Below, in pieces: positions 36,390 to 49,604 of a DNA stretch of 64,000 nt (within the stretch, counting starts at the first letter, position 1; every line of letters begins with the position of its first letter). Below the pieces are notes generated by a model, which ran no database searches, was not told where the DNA came from, and saw only the letters and a list, made by a program, of their open reading frames with translations. Origin of the DNA: Myxococcales bacterium (GTDB lineage Bacteria; Myxococcota_A; Polyangia; Nannocystales; Nannocystaceae); contig JACKDU010000003.1 of NCBI GenBank assembly GCA_020633335.1, positions 62,001-126,000 on the forward strand. Direction: 5' to 3'. The position numbers and the translations under genes are program-made.

Positions 36390-36782
36390 CTAGGCCTTCT
36401 TCTCGGGCTTCACCGTGCCGATGAGGCCGGCGGCCATGGTCAGGAGGAGCGCGAGGATCCCGAGGTAGCCGCCGAGGCTGGTGGCGCCGCCCTTCTCGGC
36501 GATCCCGCCCTGAACCATCATGATCAGGAGGCCGCTCAGGAGCGCGAGGATGAACACGCCGATCCCGAGCCCGCGACCGAAGCGCTTGCGGCCGACGAGC
36601 GCGCCGAGGAGCGCCGCGAGGAGGAGGGGTCCGATGATGATGAGGTAGGCGTCGGGCTTGGTCTCATCGCCGACGAAGATCCCCTGGGTGACCTTGATGC
36701 CGAGCATCTCGACGTGGTGCCAGGGGAGGACGAGGGAGATGAGGAGGAGGACAATCGCGCCGAGGCAGAGCTTCTTGGCCAT
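36390..36782 (-). CDS. small membrane protein with four predicted membrane segments
   Basis: A 130-residue protein. Hydrophobic stretches are LGAIVLLLISLVLPW, YLIIIGPLLLAALLGALVG, GLGIGVFILALLSGLLIM and YLGILALLLTMAAGLIG, with a short polar tail KPEKKA. No conserved catalytic motif is visible and I do not recognise the family. It is convergent with glgP and divergent from the Cys-rich lipoprotein. Confidence 0.7.
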   Translation of the reverse strand: MAKKLCLGAIVLLLISLVLPWHHVEMLGIKVTQGIFVGDETKPDAYLIIIGPLLLAALLGALVGRKRFGRGLGIGVFILALLSGLLIMMVQGGIAEKGGATSLGGYLGILALLLTMAAGLIGTVKPEKKA

Positions 36783-36976
36783 CTGGTTCTTCGATCCGTG
36801 AGGAGGGTCTGCACGTGATGTGCCCCGCCCTTATCAAGGAAGGGGGGCGCGCTGTCGAGGGCGAAATTGGCCCTAACGGTGTGAAGATACGCTGTGGCGG
36901 CGCCGCTTGACCGCGGGGGCGACAGACAACGACGATCGCCGGACACCTGCGGGAGACCGGGGAGGAGAATTCAACG

Positions 36977-37612
36977 ATGCGTGGACGTACTTTTGGGTGG
37001 GCGTTTGGGGCGCTCTGCGGGGTTTTTCTGGCGAGCGGCTGCATCATCATCGACGGCGGCTCGACGACCGATGACAGCGCGACGGCGTCGGCGGGCTCGG
37101 ACTCCGAGACCTCGTCGGGCTCGTCGTCGGGGTCGGCGACCGCCGCGACCGTGGCGACCGCGACCGCGACCGCCGGCGACGCCTGCGAGGGGACGGAGTG
37201 CGTCTGCGACGGGGGCACCTGCGATCAGACCTGCGACGCGGGGACGACGATGTGCGACCTCCAGTGCACCAACACGTCGGCGTGCACCCAGACCTGCGAC
37301 GGCGGCGAGTGCAACCACCAGTGCACCGAGTCCGAGTCCTGCGACCAGACCTGCGCCGGCGGCAAGTGTGACATGCAGTGCACCGGCGGGGTGGGCTGCA
37401 CCCAGAGCTGCGGCGGCGGCGGCTGCGATCTCCAGTGCACCAACACCGAGTCCTGCGAGCTGAGCTGCCCGGGCAACGACTGCACCCTCTCGTGCACCGG
37501 CGCGACGACCTGCAAGATCGTCGACTGCGGGATGAACTGCACCGTGAGCTGCGGTGGCGCGGCCGACTGCTCGGTGAACTGCGGCGCCGGCGACGGCTGC
37601 ACCCAGATCTAG
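36977..37612 (+). CDS. lipoprotein with 19-residue Cys-rich tandem repeats
   Basis: A 211-residue protein with lipobox ASGC, an Asp/Ser/Thr/Ala linker (to about residue 70), then about seven repeats to the C-terminus with 30 cysteines. The most regular units read QTCDGGECNHQCTESESCD, with spacing C-x4-C-x3-C-x5-C-x3. The regular Cys ladder and Thr/Gly/Asn content suggest a disulphide-stapled solenoid. GGAGGAG lies 9 bases before the ATG. A large inverted repeat follows the gene. It is an outer-membrane surface protein of unknown role. Confidence 0.8.
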   Translation: MRGRTFGWAFGALCGVFLASGCIIIDGGSTTDDSATASAGSDSETSSGSSSGSATAATVATATATAGDACEGTECVCDGGTCDQTCDAGTTMCDLQCTNTSACTQTCDGGECNHQCTESESCDQTCAGGKCDMQCTGGVGCTQSCGGGGCDLQCTNTESCELSCPGNDCTLSCTGATTCKIVDCGMNCTVSCGGAADCSVNCGAGDGCTQI

Positions 37613-37634
37613 CGGGGCGTCGAGTCGACCCGCG

Positions 37635-37687
37635 GCGGCCCCCCTGCGCCCCCGATGAGCGATCGTCGGGGCGCGTTCGGGGGCCGC
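37635..37687 (+). terminator. large imperfect hairpin after the Cys-rich gene
   Basis: GCGGCCCCC-TGCGCCCCCGA pairs with TCGGGGCGCG-TTCGGGGGCCGC, giving an arm of about 20 bases with a short loop. It lies 23 bases after the stop, so a terminator is likely. The rest of the 263-base gap to 37875 holds only the promoter of the next gene. Confidence 0.55.
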
Positions 37688-37840
37688 TGCGATCTCGTCG
37701 TCGTCGGGCCTGCGTGGTCGGAGATGTCTTCGCGCCGCTGACTCAGTGTCACATTCTGCGCGCAGCGGCGCGCCGCCGGCGGACGGTGGATGTGGACGCC
37801 TGCGCGGCGTCGGCCGCGTCACCGCCTGCGACGTGGGGCG

Positions 37841-37869
37841 TTGTGGCGACCGGCTCGGCCGCCTACGAT
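37841..37869 (+). promoter_or_regulatory. putative leaderless promoter of the peroxiredoxin-like gene
   Basis: TTGTGG (37841-37846), 17 bases, TACGAT (37864-37869). The ATG lies 6 bases after the -10 and there is no Shine-Dalgarno, which fits a leaderless transcript. Confidence 0.45.
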
Positions 37870-37875
37870 GTCAGA

Positions 37876-38415
37876 ATGCGCATTGCCGAAGGGATGTCGC
37901 TCCCGGACTTCGCGGTCGCTGATCTCGCGGGGAATCAGGTCACCCCTGCCTCACTTCGTGGGCGTCGTGTCTGGCTCATCCTCACCCGCTTCGCCGCCTG
38001 CCCCTTCTGCTCGCTCCGGCTCCACGAGGTCATCGAGCTCCACGACGAGATCGCCAACGCTGGCGTCGACGTGGTGGTCGTCTTCCCGTCGGCGGAGCGG
38101 CGCGTGCGGCTCTTCGTCGAGAAGTACGGGACCCGCTTCCGGGTGATCGCCGATCCCGACAAGCGCGTCTTCGACGCGCTCGGCAGCGAGAAGAGCTGGC
38201 TCGGCCAGCTCCGCGCGTCGTTTCACGTCGTCAAGACGATGAAGGCGATGGCCGCGAGCAAGATGAGCATGTTCGGGGTCGACGACGCCATGCACCGGAT
38301 GCCCTCGGACTTCCTGATCAACGCCGACGGGACCGTCGCCGAGGCTCACTACGGTGAGAGCGTCGACGACGGCATCGAGGTCCGGAAGGTCCTCGCGTGG
38401 GCCTCCGGCGGGTGA
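37876..38415 (+). CDS. AhpC/TSA-type peroxiredoxin-like protein (CxxC)
   Basis: A 179-residue thioredoxin-fold protein with the redox motif CPFC (FAACPFCSLRLHEV, about residues 42-47), a VVVVFPSAE strand, VIADP and a conserved MPSDFLINADGTV near the C-terminus. This is the PRX-like group with a CxxC centre, not a typical 2-Cys peroxiredoxin, which would have TFVCPTE. It is probably a cytoplasmic thiol reductase or peroxidase; the substrate is unknown. The ATG at 37876 is the first start giving the conserved GMSLPDFAV beginning. Confidence 0.82.
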   Translation: MRIAEGMSLPDFAVADLAGNQVTPASLRGRRVWLILTRFAACPFCSLRLHEVIELHDEIANAGVDVVVVFPSAERRVRLFVEKYGTRFRVIADPDKRVFDALGSEKSWLGQLRASFHVVKTMKAMAASKMSMFGVDDAMHRMPSDFLINADGTVAEAHYGESVDDGIEVRKVLAWASGG

Positions 38416-38425
38416 TCGCGATCCT

Positions 38426-38962
38426 CTAGTCGTTGGGCGCGCCGCCCTCGATCCAGTCGGTGATCGTCGTCATGTCGGCGGTCGAGAGCGGGGCGACGCC
38501 CTGGGGCATCTGCACGCCGCTGCCACCGACGTCGAGGTGGGTGCCGTCGAGCTTGTGGATCAGGTAGGAGTTGGCCGCGTCGCCGGCGGCGACCCGATCC
38601 ATCGCGCCGTTCTGGCTCGAGGGGACGCCGACCAGCGCCGCGTAGGCGGTCAGCGAGTCCTTGAGCGAGAGGTTCCCCGGCGAGCCGGCGACGTGGCACG
38701 AGCAGTTGGCGCTGAAGATCGGGTAGACCGCGCCGGCGTAGCCGCTGCCGCCACCGCTGGTGCTTCCGCCGGTGGTCTCGTCGGTCGTCGACCCGCTGGT
38801 GCTGGTGCTGGTGCTGCCGCCGGTGGTGCTGGTGCTGCCGGTCGAGTCGCTGGTCGCGTCGCTCTCGCTCTCGCCGGCGCTGTCGTCTCCGGCGCAGGCG
38901 GCGAGGGGAAGGGTGAGGAGCGTCGAGAGGAGAGTGGCGAGGAGTGGGTGACGGTAGGTCAT
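38426..38962 (-). CDS. cytochrome-c-like lipoprotein with CxCH motif
   Basis: A 178-residue protein with lipobox LAAC, a Ser/Thr/Gly linker, then a C-terminal domain of about 100 residues shaped like the cytochrome c domains of planctomycete/myxobacterial surface proteins: VYPIFSANCSCH, SYLIHKL, QMPQG and TITDWIEGGAP. The haem site reads CSCH, one residue shorter than CxxCH, while the distal Met (GVQMP) is kept. Either haem attaches in an unusual way or the domain no longer binds haem. It is convergent with the peroxiredoxin-like gene, 10 bases away. The 260-base gap upstream of its start (38963-39222) shows no gene. Confidence 0.75.
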   Translation of the reverse strand: MTYRHPLLATLLSTLLTLPLAACAGDDSAGESESDATSDSTGSTSTTGGSTSTSTSGSTTDETTGGSTSGGGSGYAGAVYPIFSANCSCHVAGSPGNLSLKDSLTAYAALVGVPSSQNGAMDRVAAGDAANSYLIHKLDGTHLDVGGSGVQMPQGVAPLSTADMTTITDWIEGGAPND

Positions 38963-39222
38963 GGGCACCGTCGCAAGGTGCCAGGTGGGCGGCCCACGGG
39001 AAACGCTCAAGAGCGCGCGCGGCGGCGCCCAGGCGCGTCCAGGCGCCTCCGCGAAGGTCCGACGATCGCCGTCGGCGGGCGGATCCTCGGGCGCTCGCGC
39101 CTGCGGGCGGGCGCGCGGGCGGGCGAGCGACGAGGGTCGATCTGCGCTGTGAGCCTGGGAGAGGGCGGGGGACCGCGGGGGCGTCCGCGTCGACCGGCGC
39201 GTCTCCGCGCGCTCGCTCGCCG

Positions 39223-42200
39223 CTACGACCCGGGCGCGCGGCGGCGTCCGGCGAGCCAGGGGTAGAGCGAGGGGAGGATCAGCAGGGTGAGGAGCGTCGA
39301 GGTGACGAGGCCGCCGACGACGACGGTCGCCAGCGGGCGCTGGACCTCGGCGCCGATCCCCGTGTTGACCATCATCGGCACGAAGCCGAGGGCGGCGACC
39401 AGGGCGGTCATCAGCACCGGCCGTGCGCGGGTGCGGGCGGCCTCGCGGGCGGCCTCACGGGGCGCGAGGCCGCCCTCCTCGTTGGCGAGGACGCGGCTGA
39501 GGAGGACGACGCCGTTGAGCACCGCGACGCCGCTGAGGGCGATGAAGCCGACCGCCGCCGAGATCGACACCGGCATCCCGCGGATCGCCAGGGCGACGAT
39601 CCCACCGACGCAGGCGAAGGGGACGTTGGTGAAGATGATCAGGGTCGGCCGCAGGCGGCGGAAGGCGGCCATCAGGGTCCCGAGGATCAGGACGATCACC
39701 GCCGGGATCACGATCTTGAGGCGGGCGACCGCCTCCTCGAAGACCTCGTACTGGCCGCCCCAGGCGATCCGGTAGCCGCGCGGGAGCTCGACCTTCGCCG
39801 CGACCGCGGCCTCCGCCCGCTGGACGAGGGCGCCGAGGTCGGCGCCGCGGACGTTGAAGCCGACGATGAGGCGCCGCTCGCCGCGGTGGTGGTTGACCAG
39901 CCCCGGGGTCGGCCCGAGCTCGACCTCGGCGACCTGATCGAGGGGGACCAGCGCGCCCGCGGGGGTCGGGATCCCGAGCCCCGCGAAGGTGAACGCGTCT
40001 GTCTGATTGGCCAGGCGGAGCAGGATCGGGATCCGCACCGGGCCGTCGTAGGTGGTGCCGACCTCGACCCCGGTGCGGACCGCCTGGACCGCGTCGAGGA
40101 CCTCACCGACCGCGAGGCCGACCTGGGCGGCGGCGAGCGGCCGCGGCCGCACCTCGAGGAGCGAGACGTCGGGGGGCGCGAGGATCCGGGCGTCGGCGGC
40201 CCCCTCGATCGGATCGACGGCCGCGAGGATCGCCTCGGCGAGGCGGCGGAGCTCGCCGAGGTCCTCGCCGTAGACGTTGATCGTCACGTCGGCGACCGCG
40301 CCCGCGAGGAGCTCGTTGAAGCGCATCTGGATCGGCTGGGTGAAGGCGGGGTTGGAGCCCGGCGAGGCCGCGTTGATCGCCTCCTCGAGGCGCTCGATGA
40401 GGGCCTCGCGGGAGAGCCCCTCGGGCCACGCGTCGCGGGGTTTGAGGCCGACGAAGACGTCGGCCTGCTCGAGGCCCATGATGTCGGTGGCGATCGCCGG
40501 CGAGCCGATCCGCGAGACCACCTGGGTGACCTCGGGGGCGGCCGCCCTGGCCGCGGCCTCGAGCGCGCCGGCCTCGCGGATCCCGCTCTCGATGCTGATG
40601 TCGGGCGAGCGGGTCGTCTGGATCACGAGGTCGCCCTCGTCGAGCTGGGGGACCAGCTCGGAGCCCGCCTGGAGGTAGAGCGCGCCGCCGCCGACCAGGA
40701 GGGCGCCGGCGATCGCGGTGACCACGAGCGGGTGGCCGACCGAGATCCCGAGGAGCGGCGCGTAGGCCCGATCGATCGCCCGCGCGAGGAGGGGTGCGCG
40801 GCGGGGGACGTCGCGCTCGCGGAGGAGGAGGCTGGCGAGCGCCGGGACGGTGGTGAGCGCCAGGATCAGCGCGGTCACCAGGGCGAAGACCACGGTCAGG
40901 GCCATCGGCCGGAACATCTTGCCGTCGACGCCGGTCAGCGAGATCACCGGCACGTAGACCAGGAGGATGATCAGCACCGAGAAGAAGACCGGGCGGGCGA
41001 CCTCCTCGCAGGTCCTGGCGATCCATTCGCGGCGGGCCTCGGGGGTCGTGGGCGCCTCGCCGCGCTCGCGGGCGCCGGCCCAGGCGTGGAAGATGTGCTC
41101 GATCATCACGACCGAGCCGTCGACCACCAGGCCGAAGTCGATCGCCCCGAGGCTCATGAGGTTGCCGGCGATCCCGAAGCCGACCATGCCGACGGTCGCG
41201 CCGAGCATCGAGAGCGGGATCGCGGCCGCGACCAGGAGGCCGGCGCGGAGCGAGCCGAGGAGCGCGAAGAGGACGATCACCACCAGGAGGCCGCCCTCGG
41301 CGAGGTTCTTGGCGACCGTCCGAAGTGTCCCGTAGACCAGGTTCGAACGGTCGTAGACGACGTCGAGGGTGACGTCGGCGGGGAGCGCCTGGCGGACCTC
41401 GGGCATCCGCGCGTGGAGGCGGCCCATCAGGTCGAGGGCGTTCTCGTCGCGGAGCATCTGGACCATCACGTAGACGACCTCGCCGCGGCCGTCGGCCGTC
41501 GCCGCGCCGATCCGCGGGCGGGCGCCGAAGCGGACCTCGGCGACGTCGGCGACCCGGACCGCCTCGTCGCCGGCGAAGGAGGCGGCGATCGCCACCTTGA
41601 GCTCCTCGGGCGAGGTCGGCCGGGCGATCCCGCGGAGGAGCGCCTGCCCCGAGCCGGCCGCCAGGGTCGCGCCCGCGACCGCGCCGGTCGCCCGCTCGAG
41701 GGAGACGCGGAGATCGTCGAGGGTGAGGCGGCGCTGGGCGAGCGCCAGCGGATCGGCGACGACCTCGAGGGTGCGGGTCTCGCCGCCCCAGGTGTTGACC
41801 TCGACCACGCCCTCGACCCCGCGGAGGAGCGGCGCGACCCGCCACTGCGCGAGCTCGAGGAGCTCGGCCTGGGTGCGGCCGGGGGAGGCGAGGGTGAAGT
41901 GGAAGACCTCGCCGAGGCCGCCGGTGACCGGGCCGAGCTCCGGCGGATCGACCCCGGGCGGCATCTCGCCGCTGACCAGCGCGAGGCGCTCGGCGACCAG
42001 CTGGCGGGCGCGGTAGGGGTCGACCTCGTCGGCGAAGATCGCGGTCACCGACGAGATCCCGTAGCGGGTGATGCTCCGGTGATCGACGAGATCGGGGAGG
42101 CCGCCGAGGGCGATCTCGATCGGTCGGGTGACCTGGCGCTCGACCTCCTCGGGGGTCAGGCCGGGGGCGCGGGTGAGGACCAGCACCTGGTTGTTGGTGA

Positions 42201-42324
42201 TGTCCGGGAGCGCGTCGAGCTTGAGCTGGAGGCCGATCACCACCGCGGCGATCGCCAGGGCGAAGGTCGCCAGGAGGACCAGGCCGCGGTGGGCGATCGA
42301 CGCCCGGACGATCGCAGCGATCAT
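39223..42324 (-). CDS. CusA/CzcA-type RND heavy-metal efflux pump
   Basis: A 1033-residue inner-membrane pump with about 12 membrane segments. DITNNQVLV lies near the N-terminus. Membrane helix 4 holds D396, D402 and E409 (DFGLVVDGSVVMIE), the same spacing as the proton-relay residues of CzcA. That DFGxxVDG pattern places it in the HME family for divalent or monovalent metal ions. It is the last gene of an outer membrane factor-adaptor-pump operon and starts 7 bases after the adaptor stop. The transported metal is not determined by sequence. Confidence 0.93.
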   Translation of the reverse strand: MIAAIVRASIAHRGLVLLATFALAIAAVVIGLQLKLDALPDITNNQVLVLTRAPGLTPEEVERQVTRPIEIALGGLPDLVDHRSITRYGISSVTAIFADEVDPYRARQLVAERLALVSGEMPPGVDPPELGPVTGGLGEVFHFTLASPGRTQAELLELAQWRVAPLLRGVEGVVEVNTWGGETRTLEVVADPLALAQRRLTLDDLRVSLERATGAVAGATLAAGSGQALLRGIARPTSPEELKVAIAASFAGDEAVRVADVAEVRFGARPRIGAATADGRGEVVYVMVQMLRDENALDLMGRLHARMPEVRQALPADVTLDVVYDRSNLVYGTLRTVAKNLAEGGLLVVIVLFALLGSLRAGLLVAAAIPLSMLGATVGMVGFGIAGNLMSLGAIDFGLVVDGSVVMIEHIFHAWAGARERGEAPTTPEARREWIARTCEEVARPVFFSVLIILLVYVPVISLTGVDGKMFRPMALTVVFALVTALILALTTVPALASLLLRERDVPRRAPLLARAIDRAYAPLLGISVGHPLVVTAIAGALLVGGGALYLQAGSELVPQLDEGDLVIQTTRSPDISIESGIREAGALEAAARAAAPEVTQVVSRIGSPAIATDIMGLEQADVFVGLKPRDAWPEGLSREALIERLEEAINAASPGSNPAFTQPIQMRFNELLAGAVADVTINVYGEDLGELRRLAEAILAAVDPIEGAADARILAPPDVSLLEVRPRPLAAAQVGLAVGEVLDAVQAVRTGVEVGTTYDGPVRIPILLRLANQTDAFTFAGLGIPTPAGALVPLDQVAEVELGPTPGLVNHHRGERRLIVGFNVRGADLGALVQRAEAAVAAKVELPRGYRIAWGGQYEVFEEAVARLKIVIPAVIVLILGTLMAAFRRLRPTLIIFTNVPFACVGGIVALAIRGMPVSISAAVGFIALSGVAVLNGVVLLSRVLANEEGGLAPREAAREAARTRARPVLMTALVAALGFVPMMVNTGIGAEVQRPLATVVVGGLVTSTLLTLLILPSLYPWLAGRRRAPGS

Positions 42325-42331
42325 GTCAGCA

Positions 42332-43522
42332 CTAGTCCCCCTCGCCGGGGTGGAGGAGCTGGGCGGCGTCGGCCGCGAGGGCGACGCCGGGCGCGAGCTT
42401 GGGGCCGCCCTCGGCGGTGATCAGCGCCTGGTGGCCGTCGCTGACCAGGACCCGCACCGGCCGCGCGCCGCCCTCGCGCGCGACCACCTGGGCGACGCCG
42501 TCGTGGATCACCAGCGCCTCGGCGGGGACGCTGACGACCCCGTCGAGGTCGCCGAGGAGCACGCGGATCCGGCCGTGGGCGCCGGCGCGGAGCTGGGGGA
42601 TCGGCGCGGGGGTCTTGGCCCCCGCGGTGTCCTCGCCCGCGCCCTCACCCTCGGCGGGCGGCGGCGCGGCGACGCTGAACCAGATCGGCAGGGCCGCGTC
42701 GCGGCCGTCGATCGCCGGCGCCTCGGCGATCGGCGTCACCGGGATCGACGGCCCGCCGCCGGCGAGGTCGAGGAGGTAGCGGGCGTCGACCGGCGGCGGC
42801 CTCGTGAAGCGGCCCTCGATCCGCAGCGGCCCCTCGCCGACCACCCGGAGGAGCGGGCCCGCGCTCGGATCGTGGCTCTCGCCGACGCCGGTGAGGATCT
42901 CGGTGACGACGCCGGCGATCGGCGTCCGGAGGGGGAGGCGGCCGCCGTTGCGGAGGAGGCGCTGGGCGTCCTTGGGCGAGAGGCCGGCGCTCCGCAGGGT
43001 CGCCTGGGCGACCGCGGCGCTCGCCTCGGCCTCGGCGATCTGGACCTCGACCTCGGCGATCTCGGCGAGGCGGGCGAGGCCCTCGCGGCGGAGCGCCTCG
43101 AGCTGATCGTGGCGCTGCTGGTAGGCGGCCTTGCGGGTGGTGGCGGCCCGGAGGTCGCCGGCGGCGGCGATCACCGCGGGGATCGTCACCTCGGCGACGA
43201 CGCTCCCGGCGCTGACCGTTTGGCCAGGGGCGACCTTGATCGTGTCGATGCGCGCGGGGAAGGGCGGGGCGATCGCGGCGGCCGAGCCGGGGGCGATGAG
43301 GACCCGCGCGGGGGCCTCGGCGACCGCGAGGGGGCGGGCGGCCTCGGTCTCGATCCAGCGGACCGCGGCGGGCTCGTGGGGCTCGTCGGCGGCGGCCTCG
43401 GCCGGGGCCGCGCCGGTCGGATCGCCGGCCGCGCTCTGGCAGGCGAGCGGGAGGAGGGCGAGGGCGAGGGCGAGGGCGAGGGCGCGGCCGATCCCGGGGG
43501 GTCTCGACGATGTCCTCATCAT
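42332..43522 (-). CDS. RND efflux periplasmic adaptor lipoprotein
   Basis: A 396-residue membrane fusion protein with lipobox PLACQ after a hydrophobic core of Ala-Leu repeats, encoded by hexamer DNA repeats (about 43455-43484). Split lipoyl/barrel-sandwich segments (IDTIKVAPGQTVSAGSVVAEV and LPLRTPIAGVVTEI) flank a helical hairpin (about residues 140-195). A beta-barrel and a C-terminal domain (VSVPAEALVIHDG) follow. No CusB-type Met ligands are obvious. ATG 43522 follows AAGGACAGG; in-frame codons further upstream lack a ribosome site. Confidence 0.9.
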   Translation of the reverse strand: MMRTSSRPPGIGRALALALALALLPLACQSAAGDPTGAAPAEAAADEPHEPAAVRWIETEAARPLAVAEAPARVLIAPGSAAAIAPPFPARIDTIKVAPGQTVSAGSVVAEVTIPAVIAAAGDLRAATTRKAAYQQRHDQLEALRREGLARLAEIAEVEVQIAEAEASAAVAQATLRSAGLSPKDAQRLLRNGGRLPLRTPIAGVVTEILTGVGESHDPSAGPLLRVVGEGPLRIEGRFTRPPPVDARYLLDLAGGGPSIPVTPIAEAPAIDGRDAALPIWFSVAAPPPAEGEGAGEDTAGAKTPAPIPQLRAGAHGRIRVLLGDLDGVVSVPAEALVIHDGVAQVVAREGGARPVRVLVSDGHQALITAEGGPKLAPGVALAADAAQLLHPGEGD

Positions 43523-43534
43523 CCTGTCCTTGGA

Positions 43535-43542
43535 GACATGTC
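43535..43542. repeat. GACATGTC palindrome in the efflux operon
   Basis: GACATGTC lies in the 29-base gap between the outer membrane factor stop and the adaptor start. With its flank it reads GACATGTCGGAAGGTT, which differs at one base from 58744-58759. Confidence 0.6.
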
Positions 43543-43551
43543 GGAAGGTTC

Positions 43552-44781
43552 TCACTTGCGCCCCCGCTGGCGTTCGATGGTGGCGAGGAGGAGCCAGGCC
43601 TTGACCCGCGCCCAGGCGTGGTCGGCGGCCGCGCGGTGGAGGCGGGCGCGGCCGCCGATCGCCTGCCGACGGGCGAGGAGGACCTCGATCACCGTCGCGT
43701 GGCCGGCGTCAAAGAGGCGCTGGCGGGCGCCCGCGCCGGCGTCGAGCGCCGGCACCATGCGATCGCGGAGCTCGGCCTCGACCTTGGCGGTGTGCTCGAC
43801 CTCGTGGAAGATCATCGCCAGGTCGACGCGGGCGGCGATCGCCGCGTCGGCGGCCGCTCCCGCCTCGCGCTCGGCGGCCGCCATCAGGTCGGCGCGGCTC
43901 CGCTGGCCGCGGTTGAAGATCGGCACGTTGACGCCGACGAAGGCGTAGCCGACGAAGCCGCCCGGCTGATCGTGCTGGAAGAGGAGCCCGGTGGTCAGCG
44001 TGGTCCCGTACATCGCCTTGACCTCGGCCGCCCGCGCGGACTCGGCCTGGCTGGCGAGCGTCCGGACCGCGACCGCCGGCAGCGCCTCGGCCTCGGCGAG
44101 CGCGTTCGGCCAGGCGCCAGGGGGCGGGAGCACGGGGCGCGGGAGGTCGCCGGCGGCCTGGAGCGGCTCGGAGCTCGGGCGGGCGGTCTCGCGGGCGAGG
44201 AGGAGGCCGAGGTGGAAGATCTCGCCCTCGGCGGCGAGGACCATGAGCTCGGCCTCGCTGCGGTAGGCGCCGGCCTCGGCGACGTCGGCCATGGTCGCGG
44301 CCTCGAGGCTCTGGGCCCGCTCGATCGTCGCCGCGAAGGTCGCGGCGATCCCGGCCTCGCGGCGCGCCTCCTCGAGGAGCGCCTGCGCGGCCCAGAGATC
44401 GATCCACGCCCGGGCGGCGGCGAGGCGGCGCTCGAGCGCGAGGTAGCGGGCGTCGGCGTCGAAGACCTCGGCCTCGAGGTCGAGCGACTCGCGCTGGCGG
44501 CGGTGGAGGCCGGAGACGCTCCAGGTCTGGGTGATCCCGCCCTGGAGCTCGAAGCCCTCGGACTCGGCGGGGCGGAGGCGGAGGCCCGGCTGGAGGTAGG
44601 CCTGCGGGTTGTACTGGAGGCGGGGGAGCGCCTCGCGGCGGCGGCGCTTGATCGCCGCGGCCCGCCGGGCGCCGGTGATCTCGGGCGCCTCGTCGGCGAG
44701 GCCGATGGCCTCGTCGAAGGTCAGCGACGCCGCCCCGTGGGGGAGCGCGAGGCTGAGGGCGAGTGCGAGGGCGGCGCTCAT
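43552..44781 (-). CDS. TolC-family outer membrane factor
   Basis: A 409-residue protein with a signal peptide (LALSLALPHGAASL) and two homologous alpha-helical halves typical of TolC/CusC, including EAxxLA-type starts, VGVNVPIFNRGQR and a long C-terminal helix. It has no lipid-attachment Cys. It is first of the efflux trio and follows the P-type ATPase gene by 85 bases. That gap is AT-richer than its surroundings (GAATTCAATTTCAC on the minus strand), so a promoter there is likely. Confidence 0.87.
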   Translation of the reverse strand: MSAALALALSLALPHGAASLTFDEAIGLADEAPEITGARRAAAIKRRRREALPRLQYNPQAYLQPGLRLRPAESEGFELQGGITQTWSVSGLHRRQRESLDLEAEVFDADARYLALERRLAAARAWIDLWAAQALLEEARREAGIAATFAATIERAQSLEAATMADVAEAGAYRSEAELMVLAAEGEIFHLGLLLARETARPSSEPLQAAGDLPRPVLPPPGAWPNALAEAEALPAVAVRTLASQAESARAAEVKAMYGTTLTTGLLFQHDQPGGFVGYAFVGVNVPIFNRGQRSRADLMAAAEREAGAAADAAIAARVDLAMIFHEVEHTAKVEAELRDRMVPALDAGAGARQRLFDAGHATVIEVLLARRQAIGGRARLHRAAADHAWARVKAWLLLATIERQRGRK

Positions 44782-44866
44782 TGACGTGGCGTGAGCATGC
44801 AACCGTGTTCAGCGATTGGCCAGAGCAGCGCTTGCAGAGCGTGCCCTGTGAAATTGAATTCTCGAA

Positions 44867-49378
<4,512 letters not shown>

Positions 49379-49569
49379 GCGAGCCCCGAGGATGCGGTGA
49401 AGATGCGCGAAGGCGCCAGCGAGAAAAGTGCTCGCTGGGGCCGCGAGGGCGTCTGAGGGGGCGCCTTGAGGGTACCCGGCGTCGCGCGGCGGCGACGCCC
49501 GGGGTTCAGCGGCGCGCGCGGGCGTCCGGTGATCCCCGGGCGTCGCCGCGCGCACGGATGAATTTGCGT

Positions 49570-49598
49570 TTGCCACCCCGATCGCCGCGGCCAATCAT
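49570..49598 (+). promoter_or_regulatory. putative leaderless promoter
   Basis: TTGCCA (49570-49575), 17 bases, AATCAT (49593-49598): five and four matches to the consensus boxes. The ATG at 49605 is 6 bases downstream with no ribosome site. Confidence 0.5.
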
Positions 49599-49604
49599 CG
49601 GCCC

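Noticed and set aside
38963..39222. Small open frame on the plus strand in the gap next to the RND pump gene
   Set aside because: It is low complexity (Gly/Ala/Arg/Ser), has no ribosome site and no similarity I can recognise.
43523..43555. Longer N-terminus for the efflux adaptor
   Set aside because: Codons upstream of 43522 run into the outer membrane factor's end, lack a ribosome site and would displace the signal peptide. AAGGACAGG supports 43522.
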